Position numbers and translations under genes: made by a program. Under the pieces are notes generated by a model. It was not told the origin of the DNA. It ran no database searches and saw only the letters and a list, made by a program, of their open reading frames with translations. A stretch of DNA of 64,000 nt from 13-2-20CM-66-19 sp963760225 (GTDB lineage Bacteria; Pseudomonadota; Gammaproteobacteria; Steroidobacterales; Steroidobacteraceae): the NCBI GenBank assembly GCA_963760225.1, contig CAVXCD010000002.1:1074187-1138186 (forward strand). Reading direction: 5' to 3'. Of the stretch, positions 25,967-34,949 are shown one piece after another (the stretch's first letter is position 1; each line of letters begins with the position of its first letter).

Positions 25967-27019
25967 TCAGGCCTCTCTTAGCTCCGCCGCCAGGGCAGCC
26001 ACCAGCTCCGCGGCCGGAAGAGTCCTCGCGAGCGGCGCGCCCTGCCCCGCCCAATGTGCACCGTATCCGGCCTCGTGCGCCGCCTTGGCGGCGGCATTCA
26101 GCGCCTTGCCTGCATCATACGCAACGGGATACGCGGGAATCTGCTGCGGCGAAACGTTCGCGCCCAGCACCGTGAACCGGTTGCGCAGACAGCGTGCGGG
26201 CCGCCCGGAGATGGCACGCGTCATGACGGTGTGGTTGCCCGCATCGCTGGCCAGGGCCGCACGGAAACCCGCATCGGCATTCGATTCCGGGCAGGCGATG
26301 AACGCCGTACCGAGTTGCGCGGCACCCGCGCCCAGGCGCAGTGCCGCAGCGATGCCCGCGCCGTCCATGATGCCGCCGGCCGCGATGACCGGAACGTCGA
26401 GCTGGCGCACCAGCAGACGCGTGAGCGCCATGGTTCCGAGACAGTCATCGTCGGCGTCGGGATCGAATACGCCACGATGACCACCCGCCTCATACCCCTG
26501 CGCTACGACTGCATGCACACCGGCATTCACGAGCGCGCGACCCTCCGCGACGCTGGTCGCGGAGGCGAGCAGTACGATGCCAGCTTCGCGCAGTGCCTGC
26601 ACGCGCTCAGCGGGAGGCAGTCCGAAGTGAAAGCTGACGATGCGCGGCTTGTCCGCCAGCAGCGCTGCCAACATCGCGTCGTCTGTCACAAAACTGCGGT
26701 AGGGCTCCTTCAGGCCGGGCGGCGCTGGCACGCCGAACCGCTCGAAGTGCGGGCGCAGGTGCTCGAGCCACGCGGCGGCGCGCGCGTTTTCGACTTCAGC
26801 CGGCCGGTGGCAGAAGACATTGACGTTCAGGGGACGCGCGCAGCGCTCGCGAAATGCCGCCATCATTGCGCGCGCCGCGGCGGCGTCGGTCGCGCCCACG
26901 CCGATCGAGCCAAGCGCGCCGGCATTGGATACCGCCGCAGCCATCGCCGGCGAAGACACCCCGGCCATCGGGGCTTGAATGATCGGCAGATCGATCCCCA
27001 GGGTCGCGAGTAATGTCAT
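25967..27019 (-). CDS. nitronate monooxygenase / 2-nitropropane dioxygenase family
   Basis: 350 residues, FMN-dependent TIM barrel. The start IIQAPMAGVSSPAMAAAVSNAGALGSIG is the family signature. GYEAGGHRG holds the catalytic His, and VIAAGGIMDG and GAAQLGTAF are phosphate-binding loops. It oxidises alkyl nitronates such as propionate-3-nitronate to aldehydes in the cytosol. No partner genes are adjacent. It is the last gene of the backbone-like part before the tRNA-relic region. Confidence 0.92.
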   Translation of the reverse strand: MTLLATLGIDLPIIQAPMAGVSSPAMAAAVSNAGALGSIGVGATDAAAARAMMAAFRERCARPLNVNVFCHRPAEVENARAAAWLEHLRPHFERFGVPAPPGLKEPYRSFVTDDAMLAALLADKPRIVSFHFGLPPAERVQALREAGIVLLASATSVAEGRALVNAGVHAVVAQGYEAGGHRGVFDPDADDDCLGTMALTRLLVRQLDVPVIAAGGIMDGAGIAAALRLGAGAAQLGTAFIACPESNADAGFRAALASDAGNHTVMTRAISGRPARCLRNRFTVLGANVSPQQIPAYPVAYDAGKALNAAAKAAHEAGYGAHWAGQGAPLARTLPAAELVAALAAELREA

Positions 27020-27148
27020 CCGTTAACCATGGCCGGAGCGGTACGCCGCCTGTAAGCAGGATGCCCGCTATCATAGGATGGTCCTCAGCGGCCGGTCATG
27101 CGCCTGAGGTTTATCGGAGCGATCTCGGCTTTTGAGGCCGCACCGCGC

Positions 27149-27350
27149 TCACAGATAGGCGACCCAGAGAAACATGAGCGCGTATTCGAGTACATCACCC
27201 ACGTTGTGTCCGATGATCGGAGCTACCACGCTCTGGGATTTCTCCAGCCAGTAGGCATAAAGAACCCCAAGGATAGCGGCCGTAGCTGCCGCTCTCCTCG
27301 TAGCTGCCGGAGAAGATCACCGCCGCGTAAGCCTTGGGGTGGCGATGTCG
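27149..27350 (-). pseudogene. C-terminal fragment of a CPBP (CAAX/Rce1-like) membrane protease
   Basis: In one minus frame the 3' part reads AILGVLYAYWLEKSQSVVAP then IIGHNVGDVLEYALMFLWVA and a stop at 27149-27151. This is the last helix pair of CPBP intramembrane proteases with its His motif. The preceding helix (HPKAYAAVIFSG) is found in another frame, so a frameshift lies near 27300. No N-terminal part with the EExxxR motif is visible. It is a degraded remnant, which suits a position at an island edge. Confidence 0.45.
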
Positions 27351-27550
27351 TGGAATCGTGCGTAGCCCAGCCCACACTTCATGGCCCGCGCTGCCGCGGG
27401 CCAGCCGGTTCATCCATCGCCCCGAGGTTTGCGCCGCCACATTGCCACTCCCCGCCTGGCGAGTTCGATGCGATTCCGGGCGGTTGGATTTGTACCCGAA
27501 AAATCCGCTGCAAGGCTAGACCCAGGTGGCTATCGATCGCGCCCCCCGAT

Positions 27551-28300
27551 TCAGATTGGCGGAAAGGGAGGGACTCGAATCCTCGAGGCGCTCGGCGGCG
27601 CGAGATAGAAGTCGTGCTGGGCCAGGCAACTACCGAGGAAGCTTCGCAGGTTGTATCCGGCACGACGCAACACCGCGCGGTGCGTCAACCATACGGCCCC
27701 CGCAGCAACAGTGATAAAGATCCGGTGCCCCAGCCGCATGAGCGCCCGCACCGGGGCAAGCCGGGACGCCCGCAGCGCCAGCAGCAGCTGGGACTCGAAG
27801 CCGACATGCGCGAGCTCCTCGCAAACGAGAATCCGGCAAAGAACCTTGAGGCGCTGGCAACCGGTGGCGGCTTCGAGCGCACGGTAGTAGACCTTGCCGA
27901 TCAGTTCGGCGCAGATGAGCACATGCAGGTAGAGTTCGAGACCTGCAAGTCGCCGTGCGCGGCGAAATATCCAATCGCTCCAATGACCACTCTTGAGCGC
28001 AATCCGGTGATCCTCCATGAACCGCCGCAGCAGCGTCGCGTGACGTTGTTCCTCGCGAATGAACAACTCTACGATGCGCACCAACGGGGGTAACTGGTGT
28101 GTGTGCGCGAAGCGCTGTGCGGCCCGCAGCAGCGTCGCTCCCTCCGACTGCTCGCCCAGCTGAAAGGTTGCAATCGAGCTGGCGATGAGCCGCTGCTCCT
28201 CATCGGTTAGATGATCGGGAAAACCCGACGGAACGTGCCGGGGATGCTCGGCGTGATATTCGAAGTGATTCAGCCAGATCCGCAGATCGTCGGAAACCAT
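27551..28300 (-). CDS. ferritin-like di-iron protein
   Basis: 249 residues from ATG 28300, which has a perfect GGAGGG site 7 bases upstream; the frame is open to 28411 without one. Two ExxH-type metal motifs, REEQRHATLL (about 106) and CEELAHVGFE (about 180), in a helical protein indicate a ferritin-like four-helix bundle. A hydrophobic stretch (RIFITVAAGAVWLTH) follows. The last residues SRIRVPPFPPI are encoded by the tRNA relic, so the original C-terminus was replaced by recombination at the island boundary. An iron-oxygen activity is possible but not specified. Confidence 0.7.
   Translation of the reverse strand: MVSDDLRIWLNHFEYHAEHPRHVPSGFPDHLTDEEQRLIASSIATFQLGEQSEGATLLRAAQRFAHTHQLPPLVRIVELFIREEQRHATLLRRFMEDHRIALKSGHWSDWIFRRARRLAGLELYLHVLICAELIGKVYYRALEAATGCQRLKVLCRILVCEELAHVGFESQLLLALRASRLAPVRALMRLGHRIFITVAAGAVWLTHRAVLRRAGYNLRSFLGSCLAQHDFYLAPPSASRIRVPPFPPI
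27559..27585 (-). other. tRNA 3'-end relic A (attachment-site-like)
   Basis: On the minus strand this reads the T-arm and acceptor of a tRNA ending in GGATTCGAGTCCCTCCCTTT then CCGCCA. It differs from relics C and E at two or three bases. It lies inside the 3' end of the ferritin-like gene. It is the leftmost of five such relics. Confidence 0.6.
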
Positions 28301-28631
28301 AGCGCCGCCCTCCTGATCCTTGCGCACGAGTGTGCGAGCGGATTCAGGTCGCCAAGTGACGCAATTCGGGCGGAATCGGCACGATGGGTACCGTTCGCAT
28401 TGACCCCGCAAGCACGCCGCGCGTAGCGCCAGCGCTACGCCCCGCTACCGCACCGCTGCAGTCCGCGCCTTGATCCCCTCGCTTCAGTCAACACGCGACG
28501 CCGTGCGCACCGCTGCCCAAGCCCGGCTGAAGGCGCAGGTCATATAACGATCAATTTTCTGAAATACAACCTCTCTACGCTCAGCTTCGCAGTCTGGTGC
28601 GAGATGGCCTTACGACATCAAGGGAGGTTGT
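28301..28631. other. divergent intergenic spacer
   Basis: 331 bases between the divergent ferritin-like and phosphoesterase genes. It must hold promoters for both. An AT-richer patch lies around 28540-28570. GGGAGG at 28621 serves the phosphoesterase start. No gene or clear operator was seen. Confidence 0.5.
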
Positions 28632-31013
28632 ATGAAGGTCAAAGGGTTTGTGTCTCATGGCCTGCACGGCTTGCGCGTGGGGGCAGCATCGCTGGCCGTG
28701 CTGCAGATGTCCGTGGGTCAGGTCCTGGCTGCGGGCCCGGTCCCCGCACCCGGCGGCAGCGACAGAAGCGCTTTCACTGCGACGCCGATCAAACACGTCA
28801 TCGTGATCATCGGTGAGAACCGCAGCTTCGACCACGTGTTCGCCACCTACGTACCCAGGCCAGGCCAGACGGTCAACAACCTGCTGAGCGAGGGCATCAT
28901 CCAGCTGGATGCCAACAAGAACGCCATCCCGGGACCTAACTTCCGTAAGGCCCAACAGCTCTCGGCTGCGGATCTGGGGAGCCAGGACAGCTTCCTGCTG
29001 AGCCCGCCCAAGCAGGAATTCCCCGCCAACCAGCTCCCCGCGCCAGAGGCGGGCGGCCCCTCCGGGGCGGACGGCTACTTCACGCCGAGCGCGCCGTATA
29101 CGACGGTTGCCTGCGGCACCACCACCGTGAATGGTAAGACCAGCACCAAGTACCTCGACCCTGTGGCCTGCGCCAGGGTGAGCGAGAACGGTCTGCCGAA
29201 CGCTTCCGACGCCGATGGATTGAGCTATTACGAGTCACTGGCTTCCGGCGGCACGGGCCAGTACAGCTACACGCCGGACTTGCGCATTGCCAATTTCGAC
29301 AACCTGCCGGCCGGCCCGTTTCAGCTGACCAATGGCACCCATTCGGCCACGCCCGGCTACAGCCTCGTGTACACGGACTACAGCGCAAGCCCGGTGCACC
29401 GCTTCTACCAGATGTGGCAACAGCTCAACTGCAATCTCGAGCATGCCTCGTGGGACAACCCTTCAGGCTGCGATGGCAAGCTGTTCTCCTGGGTGGAGGT
29501 CACCGTCGGCGCCGGCACCAATGGCCTGACTCAGGGCAAGTACGCCCAGAGCTACTACGGCCCCTCCTTCAGCGAGTACTTTCAGTATCCCACCGGGTAT
29601 TCCGCCACCAACCCGCCGACGGCCGCACAGTGGACCGCCAACGAGTACGCACTGTATGACTCGGTCCCGACCACCACGGGCGAAGGCTCCAGTGCGTTAG
29701 GTTTCTACAACGTCCAGCAAGGCGATGTACCCTACTTCAGGAGCCTGGCGGATACCTACGCCATGAGCGACAACTTCCATCAGTCCGTCAACGGCGGCAC
29801 CGGCGCCAACCACATCATGTTGGGTCACGCCGACGCGATCTGGTTCAGCGACGGCAATGGCAATCCGCAGATACCGCCGCATAACGTCGCTGTTACCACC
29901 AATCCCGCCGGCTACGGCGGACCGGGAACGATCGACCAGATCGAGAATCCGAACCCCGCTCAGGGCACCAACAACTGGTACAAGCAGGACGGCTACGGCG
30001 AGGACTACAATTCCGGATACCCGATGAGTGAGTGGGACAAAACTCAGTCTAACGGGTTACCGATCATCTACGGCGGTGGCTCTTACAGCAACTGCTCCGA
30101 TCCCAACCAGCCCGGCGTAGGACCGATCGTCGCCTATCTCGCCAAGCTCGACATCAATCCGCGCTGCGAGCCCGGTCACTACTATCTGCTGAACAACTAC
30201 AACCCGGGCTGGTTCAGCAACGGCAACAACGCTTACACGGACCAAAACCCATCCAACACGCCGTTCACCGTGCCGCCCTCCTCCACGCCCAGCATCGGCG
30301 ACGACCTCAACAACGCCAATGTCTCGTGGAAATATTACGGCGACCAGTGGAACAATTACGTCAATGACCCCTATCAGCTGAACTACGGCACCAATGGCCC
30401 GAACGCGGACGAGTACTGCAACATCTGCAACCCGTTCCAGTACGACACCTCCATCATGTCGAACCCGGCGCAGGTCGCGGCGCATATCCAGGATACGGCG
30501 AACCTGTATGCGGATATCACCAACGGTACGCTGCCCGCGGTTTCCTTCGTCAAGCCCAGCGGCTACGTGGACGGCCATCCGTCCTCCTCGAAGCTGGACC
30601 TGTTCGAGGGCTTCGTGAAGAACATCGTCGACCAGGTCGAGGCCTCGCCGAGGTACACCAAGGACACCGTCATCCTCATCACCGAGGACGAGGGGGGTGG
30701 TTACTACGACTCAGGCTATGTGCAGCCGCTCGACTTTTTCGGCGACGGCACGCGCATCCCACTGATCGTCGTGGCAAATCCGCAGTACCTGCCCTTGCGC
30801 GCTTCCGGGTATATCTCCCATCAGTACGCGGACCATGTCTCGATCCTCAAGTTCATCGAGCGCAACTGGCGCCTGCCGCCGGTGACGCAGCGCAGCCGGG
30901 ATAACTTCCCGAACCCGGTACAGCCGGCGGGCTCCTATGCGCCGGTGAACAGCCCTGCACTGAACGACCTGTTCGACTTCTTCGACTTCCCCTCTTGGCA
31001 CGGCTTCTTCTAG
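28632..31013 (+). CDS. secreted phosphoesterase (phospholipase C/acid phosphatase family)
   Basis: 793 residues with an N-terminal signal (to about residue 34, VLAAGP). The phosphoesterase family motif IKHVIVIIGENRSFDHVF has the metal and nucleophile region at 62-68. SDNFHQSVNGGTGANHIMLG in the middle and VILITEDEGGG plus ISHQYADHVSILKFIERNW near the C-terminus are further active-site segments. The family hydrolyses phosphodiesters or phosphomonoesters outside the cell. It is large for the family because of Asn/Tyr/Pro-rich inserts. It is a single gene ended by a strong terminator and may serve phosphorus scavenging. Confidence 0.88.
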   Translation: MKVKGFVSHGLHGLRVGAASLAVLQMSVGQVLAAGPVPAPGGSDRSAFTATPIKHVIVIIGENRSFDHVFATYVPRPGQTVNNLLSEGIIQLDANKNAIPGPNFRKAQQLSAADLGSQDSFLLSPPKQEFPANQLPAPEAGGPSGADGYFTPSAPYTTVACGTTTVNGKTSTKYLDPVACARVSENGLPNASDADGLSYYESLASGGTGQYSYTPDLRIANFDNLPAGPFQLTNGTHSATPGYSLVYTDYSASPVHRFYQMWQQLNCNLEHASWDNPSGCDGKLFSWVEVTVGAGTNGLTQGKYAQSYYGPSFSEYFQYPTGYSATNPPTAAQWTANEYALYDSVPTTTGEGSSALGFYNVQQGDVPYFRSLADTYAMSDNFHQSVNGGTGANHIMLGHADAIWFSDGNGNPQIPPHNVAVTTNPAGYGGPGTIDQIENPNPAQGTNNWYKQDGYGEDYNSGYPMSEWDKTQSNGLPIIYGGGSYSNCSDPNQPGVGPIVAYLAKLDINPRCEPGHYYLLNNYNPGWFSNGNNAYTDQNPSNTPFTVPPSSTPSIGDDLNNANVSWKYYGDQWNNYVNDPYQLNYGTNGPNADEYCNICNPFQYDTSIMSNPAQVAAHIQDTANLYADITNGTLPAVSFVKPSGYVDGHPSSSKLDLFEGFVKNIVDQVEASPRYTKDTVILITEDEGGGYYDSGYVQPLDFFGDGTRIPLIVVANPQYLPLRASGYISHQYADHVSILKFIERNWRLPPVTQRSRDNFPNPVQPAGSYAPVNSPALNDLFDFFDFPSWHGFF

Positions 31014-31040
31014 CCGCGCACGGGGTTTTGCGTCCTTGAG

Positions 31041-31070
31041 AGGGCCGCCGCCGAGTGGCGGCCCTTTCTC
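31041..31070 (+). terminator. intrinsic terminator of the phosphoesterase gene
   Basis: A perfect 9-bp stem AGGGCCGCC/GGCGGCCCT (31041-31049 and 31057-31065) with a 7-base loop is followed by TTCTC. It lies 27 bases after the phosphoesterase stop and touches the 3' end of the convergent PEP-CTERM gene, so it may act in both directions. Confidence 0.7.
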
Positions 31071-31650
31071 AGGTAGCGGTGCCGATCTGCGAAGTCGAGC
31101 GGCGTTTAGCGAAGGCGATGAAGCCAGTCCCCAATAGCAAAAGCGCCAAGATTCCCGGTTCTGGCACGATCGTTGCGCTCATCTGCGTGACATCGGCTGG
31201 CACGCCCTGCACTCTCCCGTCACCAAAGCCACTCGGGTCGAGCCGATTGTAGGTCTCGAGCAGGATCTGCGCGATAGAGGTGCTCGGGGGAATGACGCTG
31301 GAAGCAAAATCCATGTTGAAGGGGAAGGGAAGGGTTTTGCCGATGACGATCACGTTGTCATAGGCGTTATCTGTGCAAGCTGAACTAAGCGATATGAGTC
31401 CCAGGCTGGCGGTCGCAGCAGGGTGGAATTTGCCGTTAATGCTGAGATTCGACACGGCGAGACCAGAGGCCACCGCGTTTTCGAGACATCCGCGGTTATC
31501 CGCGATGAACTGATCCCCGCTGGCGGTATTGACATCAAACTGCACCGTGTACAGCTGATCGGCTTGCGTAAGGCCGGTGAAATCGATCTGTACCTCTTGG
31601 GCGAACACTGCAAAAGGCAGGAGGGTAAGAAGAAGAATTAAAGGTCTCAT
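31069..31650 (-). CDS. PEP-CTERM sorting domain protein
   Basis: 193 residues with a signal peptide (MRPLILLLTLLPFAVFA). The C-terminus has the PEP-CTERM tripartite signal: VPEPG at about 168, the hydrophobic helix ILALLLLGTGFIAFA and the basic end KRR. Such proteins are processed by an exosortase and go to the cell surface, often with exopolysaccharide. The middle domain (DFTGLTQADQLYTVQFDV) is not recognised. The exosortase gene is not in the window. Confidence 0.88.
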   Translation of the reverse strand: MRPLILLLTLLPFAVFAQEVQIDFTGLTQADQLYTVQFDVNTASGDQFIADNRGCLENAVASGLAVSNLSINGKFHPAATASLGLISLSSACTDNAYDNVIVIGKTLPFPFNMDFASSVIPPSTSIAQILLETYNRLDPSGFGDGRVQGVPADVTQMSATIVPEPGILALLLLGTGFIAFAKRRSTSQIGTAT

Positions 31651-31767
31651 TTTCCTCCCCCTTGGTTTTGGTTCATGCCTTGTAGCCTACGCCTCTTTAC
31701 AGCACACCGCCGAATGAACAACCCCGCGATGGGCCAGGACTTTCCGCAGCGCATCTGACCGGGATGC

Positions 31768-32034
31768 TCAGCGGAACTCAGACGTCCGTTTCAAGTCAGC
31801 CTCGATTCGAGAAAGAACACCGGACACATGCCCCAAAACGTCGGTCGTAATGCCCGCAGCCCCTTCGCGTCTGCGCATGCCCTCGTCGTCTGCAGCCTGT
31901 AGCTGCAGCAACTGGTCTTTCCACTGCAACAGGATCGCGAGCTTCTGCTCAGCAGTTAGCTCCGTCGATGCACTCAATGCCTCCGGTGTGTCAAAGACAC
32001 TGGCCGGATTCTTCATGGCTCTGTCAATGTCCAT
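31768..32034 (-). CDS. small conserved hypothetical protein
   Basis: 88 residues from ATG 32034 (MDIDRAMKNPASVF); a GTG-type extension to 32082 is possible. The pattern PASVFDTPEAL ... LTAEQKLAILLQWKDQLLQL ... DDEGM is a recurrent small-protein theme in Proteobacteria. It is probably a helical hairpin. Function is unknown. Confidence 0.65.
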   Translation of the reverse strand: MDIDRAMKNPASVFDTPEALSASTELTAEQKLAILLQWKDQLLQLQAADDEGMRRREGAAGITTDVLGHVSGVLSRIEADLKRTSEFR

Positions 32035-32329
32035 GCGATCATTCGGCGCCTCTGCAATGTCCCTCGTCAAGCCGCGCCGCAATTGCGAGCGCGCCGGCCG
32101 CTTCGAGCCAGGCCTTTCCTGACGCCCTCTACGGCAGGACGCCGATGTCGGAAGCGATCGAATACCTGACGGTAAACACGCGCGAACAAGGTTGGAGCGG
32201 GCGAGATGCCTCTCGGCGGGCCGAATCGTGTCGGCGAATGTCTCGAGCCCGATGCGGCGTGCTGCGCCGTCCTAGCGTTGCCGCAGGCCGGAGAGCATGG
32301 CGAGTGTCTACGTAACTCAGTGAATTTAT

Positions 32330-32356
32330 GGTGGAAAGGCAGCGACTCGAACCCTC
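32330..32356 (-). other. tRNA 3'-end relic B
   Basis: The minus strand reads GGGTTCGAGTCGCTGCCTTT then CCACCA: T-loop, T-stem and acceptor with CCA. It differs from relics C and E by two changes in the stem. The similarity starts exactly at the CCA end, as expected for an integration remnant. Confidence 0.6.
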
Positions 32357-32357
32357 G

Positions 32358-32462
32358 TCATCGGCGGAACACCTTCACGGTAAGCACCACAATGCCAAGT
32401 GCCCCGAGTGGCAGTACCAGAAACACCGCCATAGCGTAGATCACCGGCAACAGCTCTTTCAT
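32358..32462 (-). CDS. candidate 34-residue membrane protein
   Basis: ATG at 32462 with GAGG 5 bases upstream and TGA at 32358. The product MKELLPVIYAMAVFLVLPLG followed by ALGIVVLTVKVFRR is one hydrophobic helix with a basic end, a plausible single-pass inner-membrane peptide. It abuts relic B. No homology can be claimed, so this is a candidate only. Confidence 0.4.
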   Translation of the reverse strand: MKELLPVIYAMAVFLVLPLGALGIVVLTVKVFRR

Positions 32463-32911
32463 GGCAGCCTCACTTGTTGGCGATGCTTGGGACATGACCG
32501 ATGCGGCTCACTCGGGTGCGAGCGAAACACCATTAATTGGTCCTCTGACGGCGCTGGTACGCGGCTGCGCAAGCTGAAGGAAAGGCGCCGGCGTCGCTGG
32601 GTCGAACACGCGCGCGCCGCCTTGGCGATCGCCTATGAGGTTCTTCGTGGATCCGTATCCCGCTCGCGGTAGCGTTGTGCGGTGGCGCAACGTTCAGGCC
32701 TGGTCGTCGGCCGAGTGGCGGGAACTTGCCAGGATGGGTGGTCCGTTCCTTCACGACCAAAATCCCTCACTGTTTCGAGTGTCTCGCTCGCGTCAGCCGG
32801 CGCTGCAGAGGGGGCCATGCAGCCCGACGACGTGCTGACTATAAGCTGGGCGGCCGTGGGCGATCTGTGCGGTTGCGTACACAAGCCCGTTCTACCCGGT
32901 CGACGCTTATG

Positions 32912-33355
32912 TCAAACCGATGCGGCTTGTACCGCGTGACGCAGTTTCAACGGTGCGCTGACGTGCCCAAAGGCTTCCTTGGTTCCACCGGTTCCGGTGA
33001 CAACGATGTCCCCATAGCCAAAAATCCGCGCACCGATGCCCTGGCTCACCGCTACCGTCTCGACCTTTTGTACCTGCATTTCGAGCGTCCGCCGCTTCAG
33101 AAAGCCGACCTTGATGATGATCCGCTTGTTCGTGACGGCGAACTCCGAGGTGGTGTAGTCGAGGTATTTCACGGCCCCGACCGCAAGCGCGCCAAGTAAA
33201 AAGATGTGGCCAATGAGCCGCGTCCCCGGACCGATCAAATAAAAAATCAGCGCAAGCACAGCGACAGCCACCGGCACCGTGAAGATAATCAGTGAAAGGT
33301 GGGTGCGAAACGTAACCTGCTCTCCCGGCAAGAGATTGCTATCGACGTAGCTCAT
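32912..33355 (-). CDS. PH-domain (YdbS/YdbT-like, DUF304) membrane protein
   Basis: 147 residues from ATG 33355 with GAGGAG directly upstream; a longer frame to 33565 lacks support. Two membrane helices (LIIFTVPVAVAVLALIFYLI and LIGHIFLLGALAVGAVKYL) precede the bacterial PH domain, TTSEFAVTNKRIIIKVGFLK and KVETVAVSQGIGARIFGYGD. The domain faces the cytosol. The family's role is poorly known and may concern membrane stress. Confidence 0.85.
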   Translation of the reverse strand: MSYVDSNLLPGEQVTFRTHLSLIIFTVPVAVAVLALIFYLIGPGTRLIGHIFLLGALAVGAVKYLDYTTSEFAVTNKRIIIKVGFLKRRTLEMQVQKVETVAVSQGIGARIFGYGDIVVTGTGGTKEAFGHVSAPLKLRHAVQAASV

Positions 33356-33498
33356 ATCGCTCCTCGCCCATTTGATCAGCGCTATCGGCGCACCGCACGA
33401 ATGATGCGCGCCCCCGCTCAGCCCGCGATTCTGTCGCTTGGCCAGCCCACGCGACGCACGCGCAAGGAAGGTGCCATCGATTCCTGGACCATCAGAAA

Positions 33499-33720
33499 CT
33501 AGCGCTTGCTCTTTCCCAGGAGCAGGAGCACGCCGCCAACCACTAGCGGGCCTACGCCGGCCCAAACCGGGACGTTGATTGTTTCTGTGTCCTTCACCGA
33601 CAGGTCGATCGGTCCTACTGTGGCGTGGTGGGTCTCCTTGGTGTAGCTAAAGCTGCCGTACGCCAAGCCCAGGACGCCGGCCACAATCAGCACAACCGCC
33701 GCGATCTTGATCGCGCTCAT
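33499..33720 (-). CDS. small two-helix membrane protein (DUF3185-like)
   Basis: 73 residues from ATG 33720 with AGAGGAA upstream. Helix one is IKIAAVVLIVAGVLGLAYGS and helix two is WAGVGPLVVGGVLLLLG, with a soluble stretch FSYTKETHHATVGPIDLSV between. Small proteins of this plan are widespread in Proteobacteria and often lie near other stress membrane proteins, as here. Function is unknown. Confidence 0.72.
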   Translation of the reverse strand: MSAIKIAAVVLIVAGVLGLAYGSFSYTKETHHATVGPIDLSVKDTETINVPVWAGVGPLVVGGVLLLLGKSKR

Positions 33721-33774
33721 TTCCTCTGCCCCTGTCACTGCGACAACCGGATCCCCACCACGGGCACAGAGTCG

Positions 33775-33921
33775 TTATCCGCGTCGACCTTGAATCACTT
33801 GAATCACGATCACCACGAGCGCGATCACCAGGAGGACGTGAATGAATCCGCCCATGGTGTAGGAGCTGACAAGACCGAGAAGCCAAAGGACAATCAGAAT
33901 GACTGCAATCGTGTAGAGCAT
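33775..33921 (-). CDS. lmo0937-family small membrane protein
   Basis: 48 residues, start 33921 with AAGGAG 7 bases upstream, stop 33775-33777. The sequence begins MLYTIAVILIVLWLLGLVSS and ends VIQVIQGRRG, which matches the lmo0937 family: two short membrane helices with Gly-Gly turn and basic end. It is often encoded with other envelope-stress peptides, as here, but no activity is known. Confidence 0.8.
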   Translation of the reverse strand: MLYTIAVILIVLWLLGLVSSYTMGGFIHVLLVIALVVIVIQVIQGRRG

Positions 33922-34011
33922 CTTACTTCTCCTTAGTTGAACGTCCGCGCGAACGAGTCGGAATCGAAGCTGGCATAGAGGTGCGCGACACCGCGCACCA
34001 GCCCGCGATCC

Positions 34012-34566
34012 TTAATCTGAGGTCTTGATCCTCGTGATCTTCGAGCCTTCGAAGGACAGGTCCCCGATCAGACCCTTTTCGCCGAAGATGAAGCCCAGTA
34101 TCGGCTTATTCAGCGTTGCGCTGTCATATTGACCGCCAGCGCCCTTCGACACGAGGGCGAAGGACGTATCCGCGCCGACGGACCAATCCTCGCTCTTTCT
34201 GAACTTGTCCAAAGACTCTTGCGTCATGAACAGGATGACTTCGCTGTGCCTGGCGACGCCGAGCGTAAGACCGACGGAGGCGGACGTTATACTGTAGTAA
34301 GCGACCGTTGCACCCGTGACTCGCAGGGCGCCCTCGCCAAACTCACCGGCGACACCGGCACCGCCCTTCGTCACTCGCCCAAAGACCAATATGCCGACTG
34401 CCTTGTCGGCCAGCTCCTTATTCTTTGGGTTGAGCGCGAAGAAATGCGCGAGCGCCCTGACAGACCTCGCATCAATATGCGCCTTGGTGGCGGCGAAAGA
34501 AGGGGCGCTTGCCACAACGGCAGACGTCATCAGAGTAGCGATAGCCATCAGGGCTTTCAGTTTCAC
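34012..34566 (-). CDS. exported SYLF-domain (YSC84-like) lipid-binding protein
   Basis: 184 residues with a signal peptide (MKLKALMAIATLMTSAVVAS). The SYLF domain spans about 35-184 with AVGILVFGRVTKGG, GVTLG-like repeats (SVGLTLGVARHSEVILFMT) and the end LIGDLSFEGSKITR. The domain binds phosphoinositides in eukaryotes and lipids in the bacterial periplasm. It closes a minus-strand run of four stress-type envelope genes. Confidence 0.87.
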   Translation of the reverse strand: MKLKALMAIATLMTSAVVASAPSFAATKAHIDARSVRALAHFFALNPKNKELADKAVGILVFGRVTKGGAGVAGEFGEGALRVTGATVAYYSITSASVGLTLGVARHSEVILFMTQESLDKFRKSEDWSVGADTSFALVSKGAGGQYDSATLNKPILGFIFGEKGLIGDLSFEGSKITRIKTSD

Positions 34567-34949
34567 GGTAACTCTCCTTGGATGGCGAAGTGTACGTTGC
34601 CACGTTACGCGCTCGGCTGGTAAGCGACCTCACGGAGATGAGCCGAAATCAGCTCAGCACGCTTGTGCCATTTTATATGGATTAACTCCCTCGTACGCCG
34701 CTCCCCTCATCGAGTAACTCTCCGTGCCGCCACCGTCTGTGCGCTAACGTACATAGAGAAAAGCGTACTGCAAGCCGAATAGCACCTGCTCGAGGCGCTA
34801 CGCATGACCATGGACGCGATGTGCCCATGAGATGACGTCGGTGGAGCGACGGGGCCTGGCGTCCCATCGGTGGTCATCGCTCCGATGATGGACACGACAC
34901 CGTCCGGCGTTAGGGTCCGGGTATTATCCGCCAAAGAGATAGGAGTCTT
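34567..34949. other. intergenic spacer between SYLF gene and tpsB
   Basis: 383 bases. Both neighbours are on the minus strand, so the SYLF promoter must lie in its left part. Only short unsupported frames are present, and no clear terminator for tpsB was found. Confidence 0.4.

Larger units (their letters stand above)
32083..32911. other. gene-poor stretch around relic B
   Basis: About 830 bases with only scattered short frames that resemble each other's shadows. The supported contents are the tRNA relic B (32330-32356) and one 34-residue candidate gene (32358-32462). The remaining DNA, notably 32463-32911, shows no convincing gene. Confidence 0.5.

Noticed and set aside
27098..28093. 331-residue plus-strand frame opposite the ferritin-like gene
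   Set aside because: It runs antisense through a real gene with good start and motifs, and through the CPBP remnant and the relic; it shows no domain.
34707..34934. 75-residue minus-strand frame between the SYLF gene and tpsB
   Set aside because: No ribosome site and Ser/Thr/Ala-rich random-like composition.
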